From NCBI GenBank assembly GCA_036850595.1, contig CM072148.1, positions 24,727,352-24,791,351 on the forward strand: 64,000 bases of DNA. Reading direction: 5' to 3'. A program made the translations under genes and the position numbers. Each line of letters opens with the position of its first letter. Within the stretch, counting starts at the first letter, position 1. The notes below the pieces were generated by a model, which worked only from the letters and a program-made list of their open reading frames with translations, was not told where the DNA came from and searched no databases. Source of the stretch: Rhyacichthys aspro (lineage: Eukaryota > Chordata > Actinopteri > Gobiiformes > Rhyacichthyidae). This document shows, piece by piece, positions 11,030 to 23,461 of this stretch.

Positions 11030-12405
11030 TTAAAATCATATACAAATAGTGTACTCAATTCAGTGTTTGGGGGAGGGGAGCTTATTATTCTATGACATTG
11101 TTATCAGTTGCTACAATCATTTCAAGTGGGTCATTACAAATAAAGGTATTGACTGGTTGTGCCAAACTTCTACTGTACACACTTTAAAGATAATTGCATA
11201 ACCCTTTCAACACAAGCCTGGCGAACGAGCTTCAATGGCGCTGCCGTTTTTCTCAAAATTTTTAATTGTTTTTTTTTGAGGAATTCGTATTCCTTTTTTA
11301 AAAGGCTCATTTCTCCCTGTAACACTATCATCTCCACTGCATGGTGCAAAAATCAATAACAAAAGAAACCCAAAACGTTGTTATTGTTACATAACATTGC
11401 CAGACATGCTGCTTTCGCAAAGTAATAGCAAACTAGCAAACACACAGTATTTAAGCTTTCTTCCAATACAAATGTTACTACTTTGGAATTACTATCATTT
11501 TTGTAGGCTTGACTGAGTAGTATTGATGCCCAGGAATGTCGGGTGTGTAATGGCCCATTGTCTGAGTCGTCAGGGCTATAGCTGAACAATATGCAGTCTG
11601 TGAATAATAACTTGTCACTTTTGTTAAATCTGTACGTGTGAGATGGGACAATTTGCATAGACAATTGCAGATAACGACTTAAGTACTCAGTGACAATTAT
11701 TTGTCGAAAAGGTACAGCTACACAGATAAACCTCCTGCAGCTTGTTCTTTAAATTTAATTAAAAAAAAAATTTACATTTTTATTTAGTAATTTGTAAACT
11801 TTTACTTGTTGTCTTTTTTTGTTTGTTTTTTTATATACCTGCAGGCAACTTCCAGCGGCGTGCAGCCATTTTAACAGGCCAGCCCTCCGTTTGTTCTTCT
11901 TTTGAATGAGGATTTATTCTGCACTGAGGCATTTTCCTGTTAATAAAATTAATTAAATACATACGTAACACGTTAATTTATACATACTTTCGGTTGCTCA
12001 GCGACAGGGACAGTATAGACAACAACAACGCAGCTTCGCTCTTTTCCTGCGAATGTCAAGTCTGGTGAAACTGTCAAACCCCGGATCCAGCTTTTGCTGC
12101 GCATGCACACTAAGTTAATGGACAAGTGACGATTTAAAAGAACGTTTTACTTTGAATCACACAGAGGATTGACAGAATCAAGAATTGTTGATAAGAGTAA
12201 TTAGCTAATGAATATATTATGTTTGTATGATTTTTTTGCATTTTTCATTACAATCCGAATGAAACAGTGTGTTCATTTTATTGAACACACACACCCCCAT
12301 TCAATTACATCACTCACCTCGCCCTTACTATACCAGTACATCCCTGCACTGCCACCATTCTCAGAGTACTAGCAGTTCATCACATTACTGAGTAATTCTC
12401 TTAAC
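11030..12405. other. No firmly recognisable gene
   Basis: The stretch is AT-rich. The only coding hint is a minus-strand ATG with a good context and a GT donor near 11885-11855, possibly the first exon of the gene whose last exon is at 10919-11029. I saw no terminal repeats. Confidence 0.4.
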
Positions 12406-13552
12406 ATGGCAAGAATAACAGCAAAGATGCTTAAAGCAACTGAAAGAGGGGGGTTTGCACTAATTAGATTTTTGCAAAAAAAAAAAAGACTTCTTGCTCG
12501 ACATGTAAAATGTACAAAGTGTCGTAAGCGCATGAAGTTGAAAAGAGCACAAAGAAAAGACGGCTACAGATGGTAAGTTAACAATTCTACTGATATACAG
12601 TATTTAACAAGCAACGGTTTTTATTGTTGTTTTTACTCATTTATTAAGAGGATTTAGATGCAGAACACAGCATCATGGGGATGTCTCCTGGTCGATACGA
12701 ATCGGCTCCTTATTTGAGAATTCCCAAATAACTCTACAGTCTTGGATTAAGATCATACACAGGTTGGTTTATATATGTAATCAAGCAAGTCATTCCACCT
12801 AGTAAGAAAGTAATAACCTGTTGATATAACATTATATAACATATTATTATTATTATTATTATTATTATATACTTTTATCACTGTCAAGGAATGAGGAGGA
12901 GACCTCATTGAAGATGAAACTGTTGGAAGTAGTGCGTCAGTATCAAAAGTGTATGATTGTCTTCGCCGCTGTTGCATTGATGCCAACATGCAGTGAACGA
13001 CTGGAACACACATGAAGATAGGTGGAAGAAATGCTTTCGTTGTCCTTGATGAAAGCATGTTCTGCCACAAAAGAAAGGTACATTTTTTTAAATAAATGAC
13101 TTAAGTGGCATGGAAGATAAACATAGAAAGTTACTAAAATGTAGATTTTAACCTTGAATATTCTCTTGTAGTACAAACGCAGTCGTTTTGGAAGAACATG
13201 ACGAAATAGGCGATCGTGGGTATTTGGAATGCTGGCGGTTGAGGGACAAAGACGAAGGCCTATACTGAAGTTGGTGGCACGCCGATCAAGACAACATTTG
13301 AGCCCCAACATTAGAAAGCACATTGTTCCTGGTGGCCAAGTTTTGAGTGACTAGTGGAGAGCATACAGCGCTTTGCCTCAGTATGGGTACATTCACTTTC
13401 AAGCATCCTCACACAGGTGCACACACTCAGCATATTGAAAGAGCATGGCGCACCTACAAAGAGGACATTTATAGATGCAGGGGCAATTTAACGGAGTCAT
13501 CACTTAAAAACACCTTAAGACTGATCGAGTGGAACTATTGGCTTGGAAAGTA
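12406..13552 (+). pseudogene. Merlin-superfamily transposase, spliced relic
   Basis: Merlin transposases (IS1016/IS1595-like) cut and paste DNA with a DDE nuclease. Exon 1 starts at ATG 12406 and ends at a TG|GTAAGT donor (12572). It has a C-x2-C pair (KCTKCRKRM) followed by DGYRW, the usual N-terminal zinc site. About 12659-12762 reads CRTQHHGD then SLFENSQITLQSWIK. About 12890-13078 ends GGRNAFVVLDESMF, with the first catalytic D. About 13172-13552 contains VPGGQVLSD before W (second D) and TGAHTQHIERAW (catalytic E). Stops before the first D, inside the last exon and at W, plus a frame change near 13400, show it is dead. I did not find the element ends. An ATT simple repeat (12841-12869) sits in an intron. 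Confidence 0.75.
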
Positions 13553-13799
13553 GCACAGACACAGTCCAATTGGGCGACTAACGCTTGACATACAACAACT
13601 TTATAAATTGTAACATTGTTTGATTACAAGTGTTAATATGTTGCATAAGATATTATATATAACCAATATGTAGGATAGAGCTTTCAGTCATACAGTTTCA
13701 TAGTGTTTCAAAAAAACATATAAACCAAAGGCAAAATGTTATTACACACAAACAAAGGTGTAGCTTGTAGCTTATGCATTGACCACCTGTTTGTTGCTT

Positions 13800-16016
13800 C
13801 AAGACAGTGACTCCCTGATATTGGACTCGGGGAGCTCTAGTGAGAAAGAAAAAGGAAAAAAAAAGAAGAAAATAGCAGAAGAAGAAAGAATGAAGAAGAA
13901 AAAATTAAGTCACAAATTAAAAAAAAAAAGCATGTGAAGAAAAAAAAGGGAGGGAAAAAGCATAAACATTGAATTGAAAATAAAAGATGTTGTTTGTTGT
14001 TGTTGTTTCTTTGTGATAAAGAGCCAAATAATAAATGCTGATTTTATAAATACTTAAATCTACACCTGCGTGTTAATGCAGGTTATTGTTAAATGTATTA
14101 GATCTTATGTCATTTCCCAAAATGCCCAACATAACTCACTAAAAACATATATTGCCCAGGCAAGTTTAGAAGGAGAACAGGTATACTTGGCACAACCAAT
14201 CAATGCCTTTAATTGTGACCATTTTATGTGAGTCATGCATATGCAGTTCCTTTGTGATCAGTCCAGATGAACGGTCCAGTTTTAGCAGTTATAGCACAAA
14301 TAGCCCTGTAGACATCAGCCTGTTCTTCAGGATCTCAGTAAGTGAGCGTTTCCTCTAGAAAGTTGGTGTAGCGGTCTATTAATTTAGTATATTTGGTTGA
14401 AACACTCTATCAAAGACTACATTCATATTTTCAATATGGCAGGTTTATTGTGCATCATTTTAGATGAAACAATACAAGTTTTATAAATACTAACCGTGAA
14501 TAACTGAATAACTGCGTGCCCCTCGCATAGCTGATTCGGTGACATCATCACCATAAGCCCACACACTCTGAATTGTTTGTCCAAATGTTTCTGTATTCCC
14601 AATTGCGTGGTGTGACGCTAAACATCAGTTTGGAGAGGGTCTGGACTAATGAGATGTCCGGTGACGATGCTCAGTGGATAGCTGTGGTGACAGTCAGCTA
14701 TCCACGGACAGACACTGCCTATCGGCAGCGTGGACAATGCGTGTGCCACAATTTTATGTACTTAAACTTTTCTTTTTAGTGTGCCAGTTATTGTTGACAG
14801 CAGAGAGGAGGCTGGATCAAGCAGGCCCCAAACAGAAAGTAGGCCGGACTTGATAAATGCTGTCACTAGCCTACTTTAGGTGTCACTAGTTACCCATGAA
14901 GTAACTATTAACAAACGCAACCTTTTCAACATTAATAAGGATAAATAATTTCACAAAGCTTTATAGGTTTTATTTCCCTTATGTAATAACAAAGTGTAAT
15001 TAATATTGGTATTTGTTCATGTTGAATGTATTGAGTAGATAATGAGGCACGTGCATTTGCTTCTCCTAGCTGGGGCTCCAACTGTAACCGCTGCCCTGAA
15101 AATGATGCGGGAACAAAAAATAGAACTTTTAGAGAGGGGCCGCCTACGCCAACAAGTCCACGAAGTAATTGACAATCAAAAAACTGGATCGGCCGCTGCC
15201 CCAGGAGCTGAGTGCATGTAGGCTGTAGTGCTGGTGTGCTATTTTGAGTGAGGTGGGGTGGGGGGTTGCTTTAATCATTTCCCTGTTACTTTAATAATAT
15301 TCTGTGTATTCTCATTTACTGGGGTTACAGTGGAGATGTTAAGCTCTCCGAGCTCCTCCTCATCCTCCACTAGCACCAGTTCCACCACTTCAACCTCTTT
15401 TTCATCTTCTTCGGGGGAGAAGACAAGGAAGAGGAGGAAAAAGTCATCAAAAGGGACTAATAGGCACGGCTCCATTAGGAAATGGAGTAAGTTTCCCGAA
15501 CATTTTAACACAGGTCTCATCATGAGAAGTCTCAGCAGTTAAATAAAAAAAATATAAAAAAATATTTATATTGTTGGATTTTAGGTTTCTTAGCTCTCAA
15601 AAATGGAGTGAGTGTAGAGGGACATATATAGAGGAACAAGAGGAAGGCCTACTAATGCATATTTGTTTGTTTGTTTTACATAATCCATGAGTTTTTTTTT
15701 TCTTTTTTTTAATTCAAAAGTTCACTCTTTGCCACAAACAATGCCATGAGGTTTTTCAATGTCACATGGTCCCACAACCATTGTTAATATGGACCACTGT
15801 TTGCGTGTGACACATATATTAACACATATAATACAAATTTATTTTGGTAACACAAGGTTCACAAGGTTTGAAACATCCTTAGATTCATACATTTTTACTT
15901 TCCCCCTATTTTTGATTTTAGTGACCACTCCTGATCAAGTGGTGGAACAATACAAGAAAATTCTAGCCATGTATGGAAAAACAAAGTGGTACAAAGCCAC
16001 CACTGTGTTTAAACTG
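13800..16016 (+). pseudogene. CCDC106-like spliced coding relic
   Basis: The plus strand shows scattered coding blocks of low complexity: a lysine-rich block at about 13805-13970; a coiled-coil-like block at about 15070-15220 (TAALKMMREQKIELLERGRL); a serine run followed by KTRKRRKKSSKGTNRHG at about 15336-15490, ending in a GTAAGT donor; and, after a TTTTAG acceptor, a last block at 15921-16016 reading PDQVVEQYKKILAMYG and ending in a stop. The serine run, basic patch and final Q/E-Y-K-x-[IV]-L block are the pattern I associate with fish CCDC106-like proteins, which are numerous and often repeat-linked. The match is by pattern only. The 14000-15000 stretch holds no block I can name. Confidence 0.4.
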
Positions 16017-16085
16017 TGAAGCGCCTTGAGTTGCATTAAGTTGTATGAAAATTGCTATATAAATAAAGTTTGATTGATTGAATGA
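16017..16085 (+). repeat. LINE/SINE 3' tail
   Basis: The sequence reads GCGCCTTGAGTTGC and ends in ATATAAATAAAGTTTGATTG with ATTG repeats, the typical short 3' end of CR1/L2-group LINEs and of SINEs that use them. It follows directly on the stop codon of the preceding coding relic. Confidence 0.65.
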
Positions 16086-16493
16086 CTTAGAGCAGGATTC
16101 TAAAAACAGCTGGTCTGGTAGGTGCAAATATATTTTGCTTTTATTAAAAAACATTGTTGCCTTACCAGAACTAAGCTTCACAGATAAAGAACCTGTGCTT
16201 TATGAATATTTATGGAAGCTAAACAACTGGTCACACGTTGGTATTCACTTAAATCTGGCTAATTTTGGAGTTAATGTTGTTTGGCACCAGTACTGGGCTT
16301 TGGTTTACTGGTTGTCTGTAAATTCACATTAAAGGCTGAACATTTCGGACATCTTACAGTGTAAGCTGTAAGTTCTGGGTTAAGTTTTAAAAGCCGAGCA
16401 CATATAGAAGGGTGTACGGTGAGCTCAATGTTAAGCTTTGAAGGGTGAATTCTGTGTTCTGTAACAATTTCAATGGCCAACGTAATTGTTATT

Positions 16494-16541
<48 letters not shown>

Positions 16542-18307
16542 AAGCAAGAGTGAAAACTCTGAAGTCTCTGTAGTCATTACAGGCTGATGTGAAAACCTTG
16601 GAGGTTTTGTAGTTTGTGGTATTCCAATATAGTTCTACCTTTCTTTTAAAAACTATATCTCCAGGACTGTAGATAAAGGAGAGGCAAGACAGTTGTTCTG
16701 TGAAGGGTTTTAATGTTTTAGGGGAGAGCCTAGTTATCCTTCCTTAGAATCACTAATTTCCTGGTGTAGGCACCTGTTAGTTGTTAATGTGCACTTGTGA
16801 TACAACCAGGATAAAAGAATTATCTCTGATATTGTATCTGGCTCTTGCTACCATTGTGGTAACTCTCAGAATTAGTCAATAAAAAGTGTTTAGAAGTTTT
16901 CAAGCATGTTATGTGTTTTGTATTATCTGTTATGTGCTGTATGTCCTATTAAGTGTCTTATTAAGTTAAGAGTTACTATGGGTTGTGTATTTACCACAGA
17001 TTCCACCACACAGTGTCTAGATGCAGTCTTTAATGAACCAACTAATATTAGATCTAAAGATCATGCACACACTTCTTCTTTCTCTATACCTGGTGCAAGG
17101 CCATACCTCTACTCCTCTAACTTCATCAGCTTTAAAGCTATACAGTCTGTAGACTAGCCATAACTAGACCAAAATCCTCTCCTGTCTAAAGCACATACAC
17201 AAGTATAGGGCTTAGTAAGTGTAAGTAGGACAAGGAAAACAAGGCAAAGTCAACAACTAACATGCATGTGAGGATGAGCTAAGGCACAGCATTAGGAAAT
17301 ATGAAGAAGGTGGTTTTACTGATGTAAATAAGAGCTGTTATAAAGTAAAGCTAGACTCAATCAAAAGTGGACAATACCCTATGTTTAGGAAATAAAATAT
17401 GGACCCTCTCACAGAAATGCTCACAGCGTTTGAGTCTGTGAACGAACAGCCCCACCTTTGCTCTTGCTCCTCTCCTGACAGAGAACACACAGAGTGTCAG
17501 CCGAATAAGGAATCAGGCAAAGATAAAGGAAGGGTTTAAAAATTAACACAAAAAAAATGTGAGGAAGAGTAAAGAGACAGGAAAATAATAATAATAATAA
17601 TATAATAATAATAAACACCGATCATACTAATCTCTTCGCAAACAAGTTCTCTAAAAGTAGCTAAAGTAACAATTGTTATAATGTGTGCACAGAAAGTGCT
17701 GGAAGGTGTTCCAAAATAAGATGACATTATTTTTAAGTAGGAAGGTAGTTCAGTTTGGTATTCATCTGGTGTCTGTCTTGTGTCACATGTTTGGTGCAGC
17801 TGCTGTGTGTATCTGTACTGTGTGAAGGTCCCTGAACACAACACATCTGGGTTGTTTTAAACCAAGAGGCTGAGTTGACAAAAACACTGTTTTTTTTGTT
17901 TTTTTTTTATTAAAAGATTTGCTATAACAACAACTTTGATTAAAAATACTGTTAAGAAAATATTACAGTGTGTGTTATGAATTTAAACTGAAATAATGTT
18001 AGTGATGTGACTGGTCACTGGAGAAGCACTAGTGAGTTTGATACTCATAACATTGATAACTAAACTGTATTAAAATGACAAGGCAAATAATACCTGACCA
18101 TTATAACAGCCTGCAAACAGAAGAATAAACAAGGTAACATGGATGAGTTGCAGACAATGATAAACCTGTTCTTTTCACTTGTTCAATGTGTATATTTCAA
18201 TATGATGTGTTATATTTTGAGAATTGATGCTGCTCTAATTGTTGTTTACAGAAGCCAAAGAGCTCTAGTGTAAAGCTGATGTATGAGTTACATGTCATAT
18301 GTCATAT
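16086..18307. other. No gene seen; LTR-like stretch and simple repeats
   Basis: About 16600-16905 looks like part of a solo LTR: a GGATAAAAG box near 16808 and a CAATAAAAAG signal near 16879 lie in the right order, but I could not find LTR ends or a target duplication. An AAT simple repeat lies at 17584-17613. Nothing else could be identified. Confidence 0.4.
16496..16540. repeat. GT dinucleotide repeat
   Basis: About 22 uninterrupted GT units. Open frames across it that encode repeated His-Thr are artefacts of the repeat. Confidence 0.95.
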
Positions 18308-18315
18308 CTGTGTTA

Positions 18316-19029
18316 CAGTGGCGGGCCGTGCATTTCACGCTTAGGCCTTCAGTGACATACCACTCATAGTTGCTCACAAACAAACCCTTTTCCTTGCTGG
18401 GACAGGTTAGCAAGCACAGCACAGACCTCTTCTCACAATATCCAGCTTTTCGTGAAAGGCCCATCTTGAAAATGGAGTGGAAAGTATATCTGCAACCAGA
18501 TCAATCTCTTCTCCTCCTTCAGTCATTATGAGTTAAAAATACAGCGATAGCTGTTTGAGTTCCGGGTTTAGTTTGATATTCTGCAAATTGCCCTCTTTCA
18601 GGCTCAAGTGAGTGCTTATCCAATCACAGGACGCGTACATGTCGAGTTCAACGTAAGACCTACTGACCTAGCTGGCCTTGGTATGCAGAATCAAGATCTG
18701 ATTGGCTATTGCAACTGACTGTGTCTGTTCACTTACAGGGCACAGGGGCCTGCTCTGTTGATTCTGAAGGTATCCAATTATATTTCAACTAGCTTGTGTT
18801 GTCAGGCAAATTTCAACAACACAAGCTAGCTGAAATATAATTGGATAAAAACTCTACCATAATAAACAACATTGGAAGCCACTCAACTAAGTGGATATAA
18901 TATGACATAAAGAGACTAGAGAATAATTTTGTTTACATATTTATGAAAATAAAATAAAATAAATTTACTTTTCTGAGCATGTTTAGGCCAGCAGAGAAGG
19001 CCTTGCTGGCCCTGACAGCCCACCACTGC
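18316..19029. mobile_element. Non-autonomous hAT element (copy 1) with an acquired hairpin
   Basis: The ends are CAGTGGCGGGCC and the inverted GGCCCTGACAGCCCACCACTG-like end. Flanking 8-bp repeats are CTGTGTTA (18308-18315) and CTGTGCTA (19030-19037), 7 of 8 matching. The interior holds a decayed minus-strand remnant of an hAT transposase start and a 31-bp inverted repeat (18771-18801 with 18817-18847, one mismatch) that is absent from the second copy at 61523-62045. Confidence 0.85.
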
Positions 19030-19037
19030 TGTGCTAT

Positions 19038-22037
19038 CTGTATGCATCCTCTGCAGCTGAACTGTGAGTAAAAACTTTGTAACTGGGTGTAAGAAGGTCA
19101 GTGGTCAACAAGACCCTGACCAAATGCTTACAGGGAAATGTTACAGGGGCTGTTATTAGTTATTTTCTTTAGAGTTTCATTAATTGAACTATTCAAAATA
19201 TAATACAATCCTTTTCTTTTAAGCATCATAGAAAAATAAAATAAAATAAAAAAATAAAAAGATACATAAAAACACAATTAAGCAGTGAGACAACTAGAGC
19301 AAACAAACATAAGTAAAGAATGACATGTTTAATAAATAGGCATAAAATGGGTCTGTAGTAAATTAAAAGAGAGTTAAAAGGTGCTTTGTGAAATAAAATT
19401 ATAAAATTGACCTGACCAAGACTCACAACTTTGACCAAAGATGACTCACCAAGTGTGATGATAATTCAATGCAGTTTTACTTTTATTTAACATTAATTTA
19501 GTCTTTAGTATTTGTTTCCATTTATCTTGGCAATAAGTCGCTGCAGTGACCTGTGTTTGAATCAAACCAGATAAACATCAATCAATCAAAACAGAGGTTT
19601 TCAGTTTTTATAGCTGTAACATAAAGTAATGTATTAGTTTCTAAAGTGGTATAACTGGATGAATGGTGTTTTCAGGCTGATCTTTAAGAACTAATGCAAA
19701 AAATATTTACTTTTTGCTAAATGGTTTAAAGTTAACCAGTACAGTGACTATATTCTTCTTCTAAGTCTCTAAATATAGATGTTGATCCTTAGTACCTCTA
19801 AAAGTACTTTACTTCTTTTGGACTGTACAGCTGAAGACCTTTTATAGATGACTGAAAAAAGGACTGTGACTGTCTTATGTGATAACTGTGAGTGGAAATG
19901 AGACCTGTTGATGGCCTAATTTTTCTGGAAGGGTAGTTACTTCGGGTGCCTTGCTGGTTGTTTCCACTGCTCCAGTACTGAACTGAATCTGCCTGGCTCT
20001 GGCACTGTTTTGTCTCCTGAGACTTATCTGAGAACATGGTTGCCTGCTCTTTATCGCCTCTGAGAAACATGAGACCAACAATGTTTAAAACATCTAAGTT
20101 AAAGAAAATACATTTTTGACTGGTCTTCAAGCTGCACTTTTTTGACTGGGCTCCTCCACACCGTCCTCATGTCAAATGGACTGAATCTATGCCACTGCAA
20201 CTGCTGTTGCTGCACAGAGGTCATCACAACATGATCTGTTCTGCTGCTTCACGAAGGATGCTGTTCGCCTTGGACACACGGTACTGACACTGGCTCTCAA
20301 TTCCACTCCTAGACTCTGAGATTTACTTTTAACTGCTTTGTTTTTATTTCTGGAAAAAAATCAATTAAAATAAAAAAATAAAAGTAATTAATTTCACCTG
20401 TGCTGTTTGATTGGTGTCTGTTTCCTGTTTTGTGTTTGTTTGAACCTACTGAACTTGTTGATCCAAGTCTAAAGAAAGAAGGAAAGTTTATTCCAGTGAC
20501 TGTGCTGGTCCAGTTGAACTCTATGTTTGTTCATTGTTCTTAATGTTGTGTTGTAGTTGGGTGTGTTTCAGGTCTGACAGGAGACTGTCCAGTTAACGTA
20601 AGGCGTGGTGTCTGTGGTGAGGTTTGGAGCTAAAGTACTTTACCGTGGTTTATGACCTGAGGAGGAGGCGTGTTTGCTGTTGAGATTAGGGCTCTTAAAT
20701 CATTCAAGAGTTAATTTACTGGTAATAATCATCCAAAATGTCTATAATATGAATAAATGCAGAGGAAGGAATCATAAGAGTTAAAAAAAAAAAGGCCAAT
20801 CTTATGACTCCAGAAATAAAGTGTAGCCCCATATTTTTTTCTTCCTGTGTGGCTCAGGTGCACACATGAATAAAAAAGAGGTGAGAGCAAGAGAACCATA
20901 ATACTGGTGGGTTCTTAGTTGAGAAAATTGTTATTACAGCTCTTTCTACTAAAAAAAAAAAGAAAAAAAAAAGACATAAAGTGTTTAAATGTTAAACTAA
21001 ACACAAAGAATTATCAAAGTGGTAAAGTTCTTTACAGAATAAAAAATTCAGAGAAAACAAACAAAGATTTAGTTTAAAATAAATATTACTAAATGTTTCT
21101 GAAACTGAAGGTTAAGGAAAGTGTTAGGAAGAGAAGAAGAACAAACCCCCCCAGTTGTTCTTGAGGAGGGTTAAGTGAAAAGGACTAACTAAAAAAAACT
21201 TTTCCACTTATCAATACTAACACCTAACTCTTAACAAGGACTTTTTGAGACCTCAGATTTAAGAGCAACATGGAAACCTGAAAAAGGGAAACTTTAACAA
21301 CTAGCACTTATGTTTTGTCACACATGAGCTGTTCTAACCTAATTATTTCCTAGGGGGATGGTTTTTTCAACATTTATTTTACCAACAGGGACCCACTCTG
21401 CAAGACTGTGCAGGAGAAAGGCTTGATTTGACAATGTAAGATCAAATGAAGGCCCTCTACAGGCCAGGGACTGTTTATGTTTACAGGCAAATACCAAAAA
21501 GACAAGGTTCTTGTTGGGATCAGTCCAATCTAGAGTCCAAATATTCACCTGGGATGAACACCAGTATCCTTTCGTAAAGTTGCTTAATATCTGAATTACT
21601 AAGTTGAATTGAAATTGCTTCAATGTATGATTTAAGACTTTGAATGTCTATATTGAACCTTACATTGTAATGTCTGTATTGCTCATTCATTTTTTTTACT
21701 GTATATTTTATGGATTTATATTTCATAGTTCTTTAGTGCAGTGTTATGTTTTCTTTGTTACATTTTGTGTGCTGTGTAATATCTATTTTGCTATTGGTTG
21801 CAGGCAAAACAAAAGCAAACAAGCATTTTACAGTGCATTTGGCAAATAAATCTTATCCATCTTAAAGAAGAATATAGGTAGTAATGTTTATAAAAGTTTG
21901 GCATGGTAATCATTGTCTGTCCACAGGTCCAAGGACAACACAAGGTATTTTTGTCATTCTATTCTTTCAGTGTGTGAATATGAAAAGTATGGAAGGTGCC
22001 CGAACAAGATGCTCTTGGTAAATAACACACAACAAAC
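19038..22037. other. No gene recognised over 3 kb
   Basis: The stretch is AT-rich with several frames of up to about 110 codons on the minus strand (for example 19798-20130 and 21339-21623). None contains a motif or splice structure I recognise, and they overlap in several frames. Part of it may be old repeat. I make no call. Confidence 0.4.
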
Positions 22038-22039
22038 TA

Positions 22040-22440
22040 CCGTATTTTCCGGACTATAGAGTGCACCTAAATATAAGCCGCACCCACTAAAATTTAAAAG
22101 AAATATATATTTTGTCACATATAATCCGCACCGGACTCTAAGCCGCCGATATCCAGGCTGAGAAATAAGATTTACATAGAAAGATTTTGTACCATGAGTA
22201 TTCATATACCTGAACTGATTGTTTCCGAACAGTGCCTGTAACACGGCAGTAAAAGCGCTGATCAAACAAAACAAGAAAGTCATTGATGGTTTTATTCATC
22301 TTCCTCCTGTGCACTAAAACCAAGTTGCTTTATTTTTCTTCCTCCTGCGTACTGAAACCACCAATTAATAGAAAAGCCGCATCTCTGTATAAGCCGCAAG
22401 CGTGGGAAAAAAGTAGTGGCTTATAGTCCGGAAAATACGG
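22040..22440. mobile_element. TA-flanked MITE, Tc1/mariner-like
   Basis: The ends are a perfect 19-bp inverted repeat (CCGTATTTTCCGGACTATA and its complement), flanked by TA on both sides (22038-22039, 22441-22442). Further in, AAGCCGC motifs recur in both orientations. The 401-bp interior has no transposase. TA duplication and length fit a Tc1/mariner-type MITE. Confidence 0.8.
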
Positions 22441-22442
22441 TA

Positions 22443-23090
22443 CATGTGTTTAATGTTGATGCTAGTGACTGGGTAATTATTTAGCAATTATTTAAAGGCT
22501 ACATGTTAAACATCACTGAATTCTTATGTTATTGCTGAACAAAACAAAGAATGTTGTACTGCAATAGTTTGTTAATGCCCCCTTTGGTTAATCCAACAAA
22601 CATGAGGAATAACTTTTAGGTGAACTTTGGCTCATGGGAATCAGAATAACTTTTACTTTTAGGTTAACTTTGGCTCATGGGAATCAAATCTTTGTGCTGT
22701 TGGTGAGTGGATAGCAGAGTGGGTAGGTTCAGTATTTAGTGGCTAATAAATACTCATTTAATCAAGAAGGACATAGAAATGTGCACCTGGACATTAATTG
22801 TAACCTGTTAGTAAGTTATCTCATTTATTTCCATACTAATATGTTTACGGTTGCTGCCTACACATTTCACATTATGTATACCACAAACAATTATTTTATT
22901 GTTGTTTCAAAACATCTTAACTGGTTTTGTTTATTCTCTCCTCTGCAACTGTTATCAATATGTGCACACAGTTCTATTTCATCCCTACTGACCGAATGTT
23001 CCCTTTGCGCATGCGCAGTTCAAGTAGTAGTACCAACAGAGTCACACTTGTGACCACTGGATGATCTACCAGAAGTATTGTGTGTTTGTT
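22443..23090. other. No gene seen; short local duplication
   Basis: A tandem duplication with a 44-bp period includes AACTTTGGCTCATGGGAATCA twice (about 22624-22644 and 22668-22688). Otherwise I see nothing until the DIRS leader repeats. Confidence 0.5.
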
Positions 23091-23460
23091 AGCCGCTGTT
23101 GGTGAGGGCAGTGTTTGCGCTCCCATCTTTGGCTTTACAGTTTAGAATTATATATTGTTAATTGCTAAATGTGTTAGCTGTTTTTGTTTGGTGCTTTGCT
23201 GCTGCTGGTGAAGGCAGGGATCGCGCCCCCCGCTCCCAGCTTTAGCTTTATAGTTTTGAATTACATACTGTTAATCACTAACTATATTAGCTGCATTTAT
23301 TTGGTGCTTTGCCGCTGCTGGTGAACACAGCATTCGCGCCCCGCTCCCGGTTCGGGCTTTGTAATATCAAATTCAATACTGGTATTGCTAACTTTTTGAA
23401 TTTTTTGGACCTTGTGCTTTGCCTTTGCTGGTGAAGGTAGCATTCGTGTCCCTGGGCATC
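23091..23460 (+). repeat. DIRS element leader, 110-bp tandem repeat
   Basis: A unit with the core GCTGCTGGTGAAGGCAG recurs at about 23091, 23199, 23311 and 23421, a period near 110 bp, with divergence between units. The last unit runs into the start of the DIRS coding region. Such repeated leaders can contain promoter or packaging signals; here I only see the repetition. Confidence 0.75.
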
Positions 23461-23461
23461 T

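Noticed and set aside
16271..16543. Minus-strand frame starting with repeated His-Thr
   Set aside because: Artefact of the GT repeat at 16496-16540.
16600..16905. Solo LTR
   Set aside because: TATA-like and polyadenylation-like signals are in order, but no TG/CA borders with a target duplication could be found, so it is only mentioned in the gap entry.
19798..20130. 110-codon minus-strand frame
   Set aside because: I considered an immune-type exon, but no diagnostic motif is present and a second frame overlaps it.
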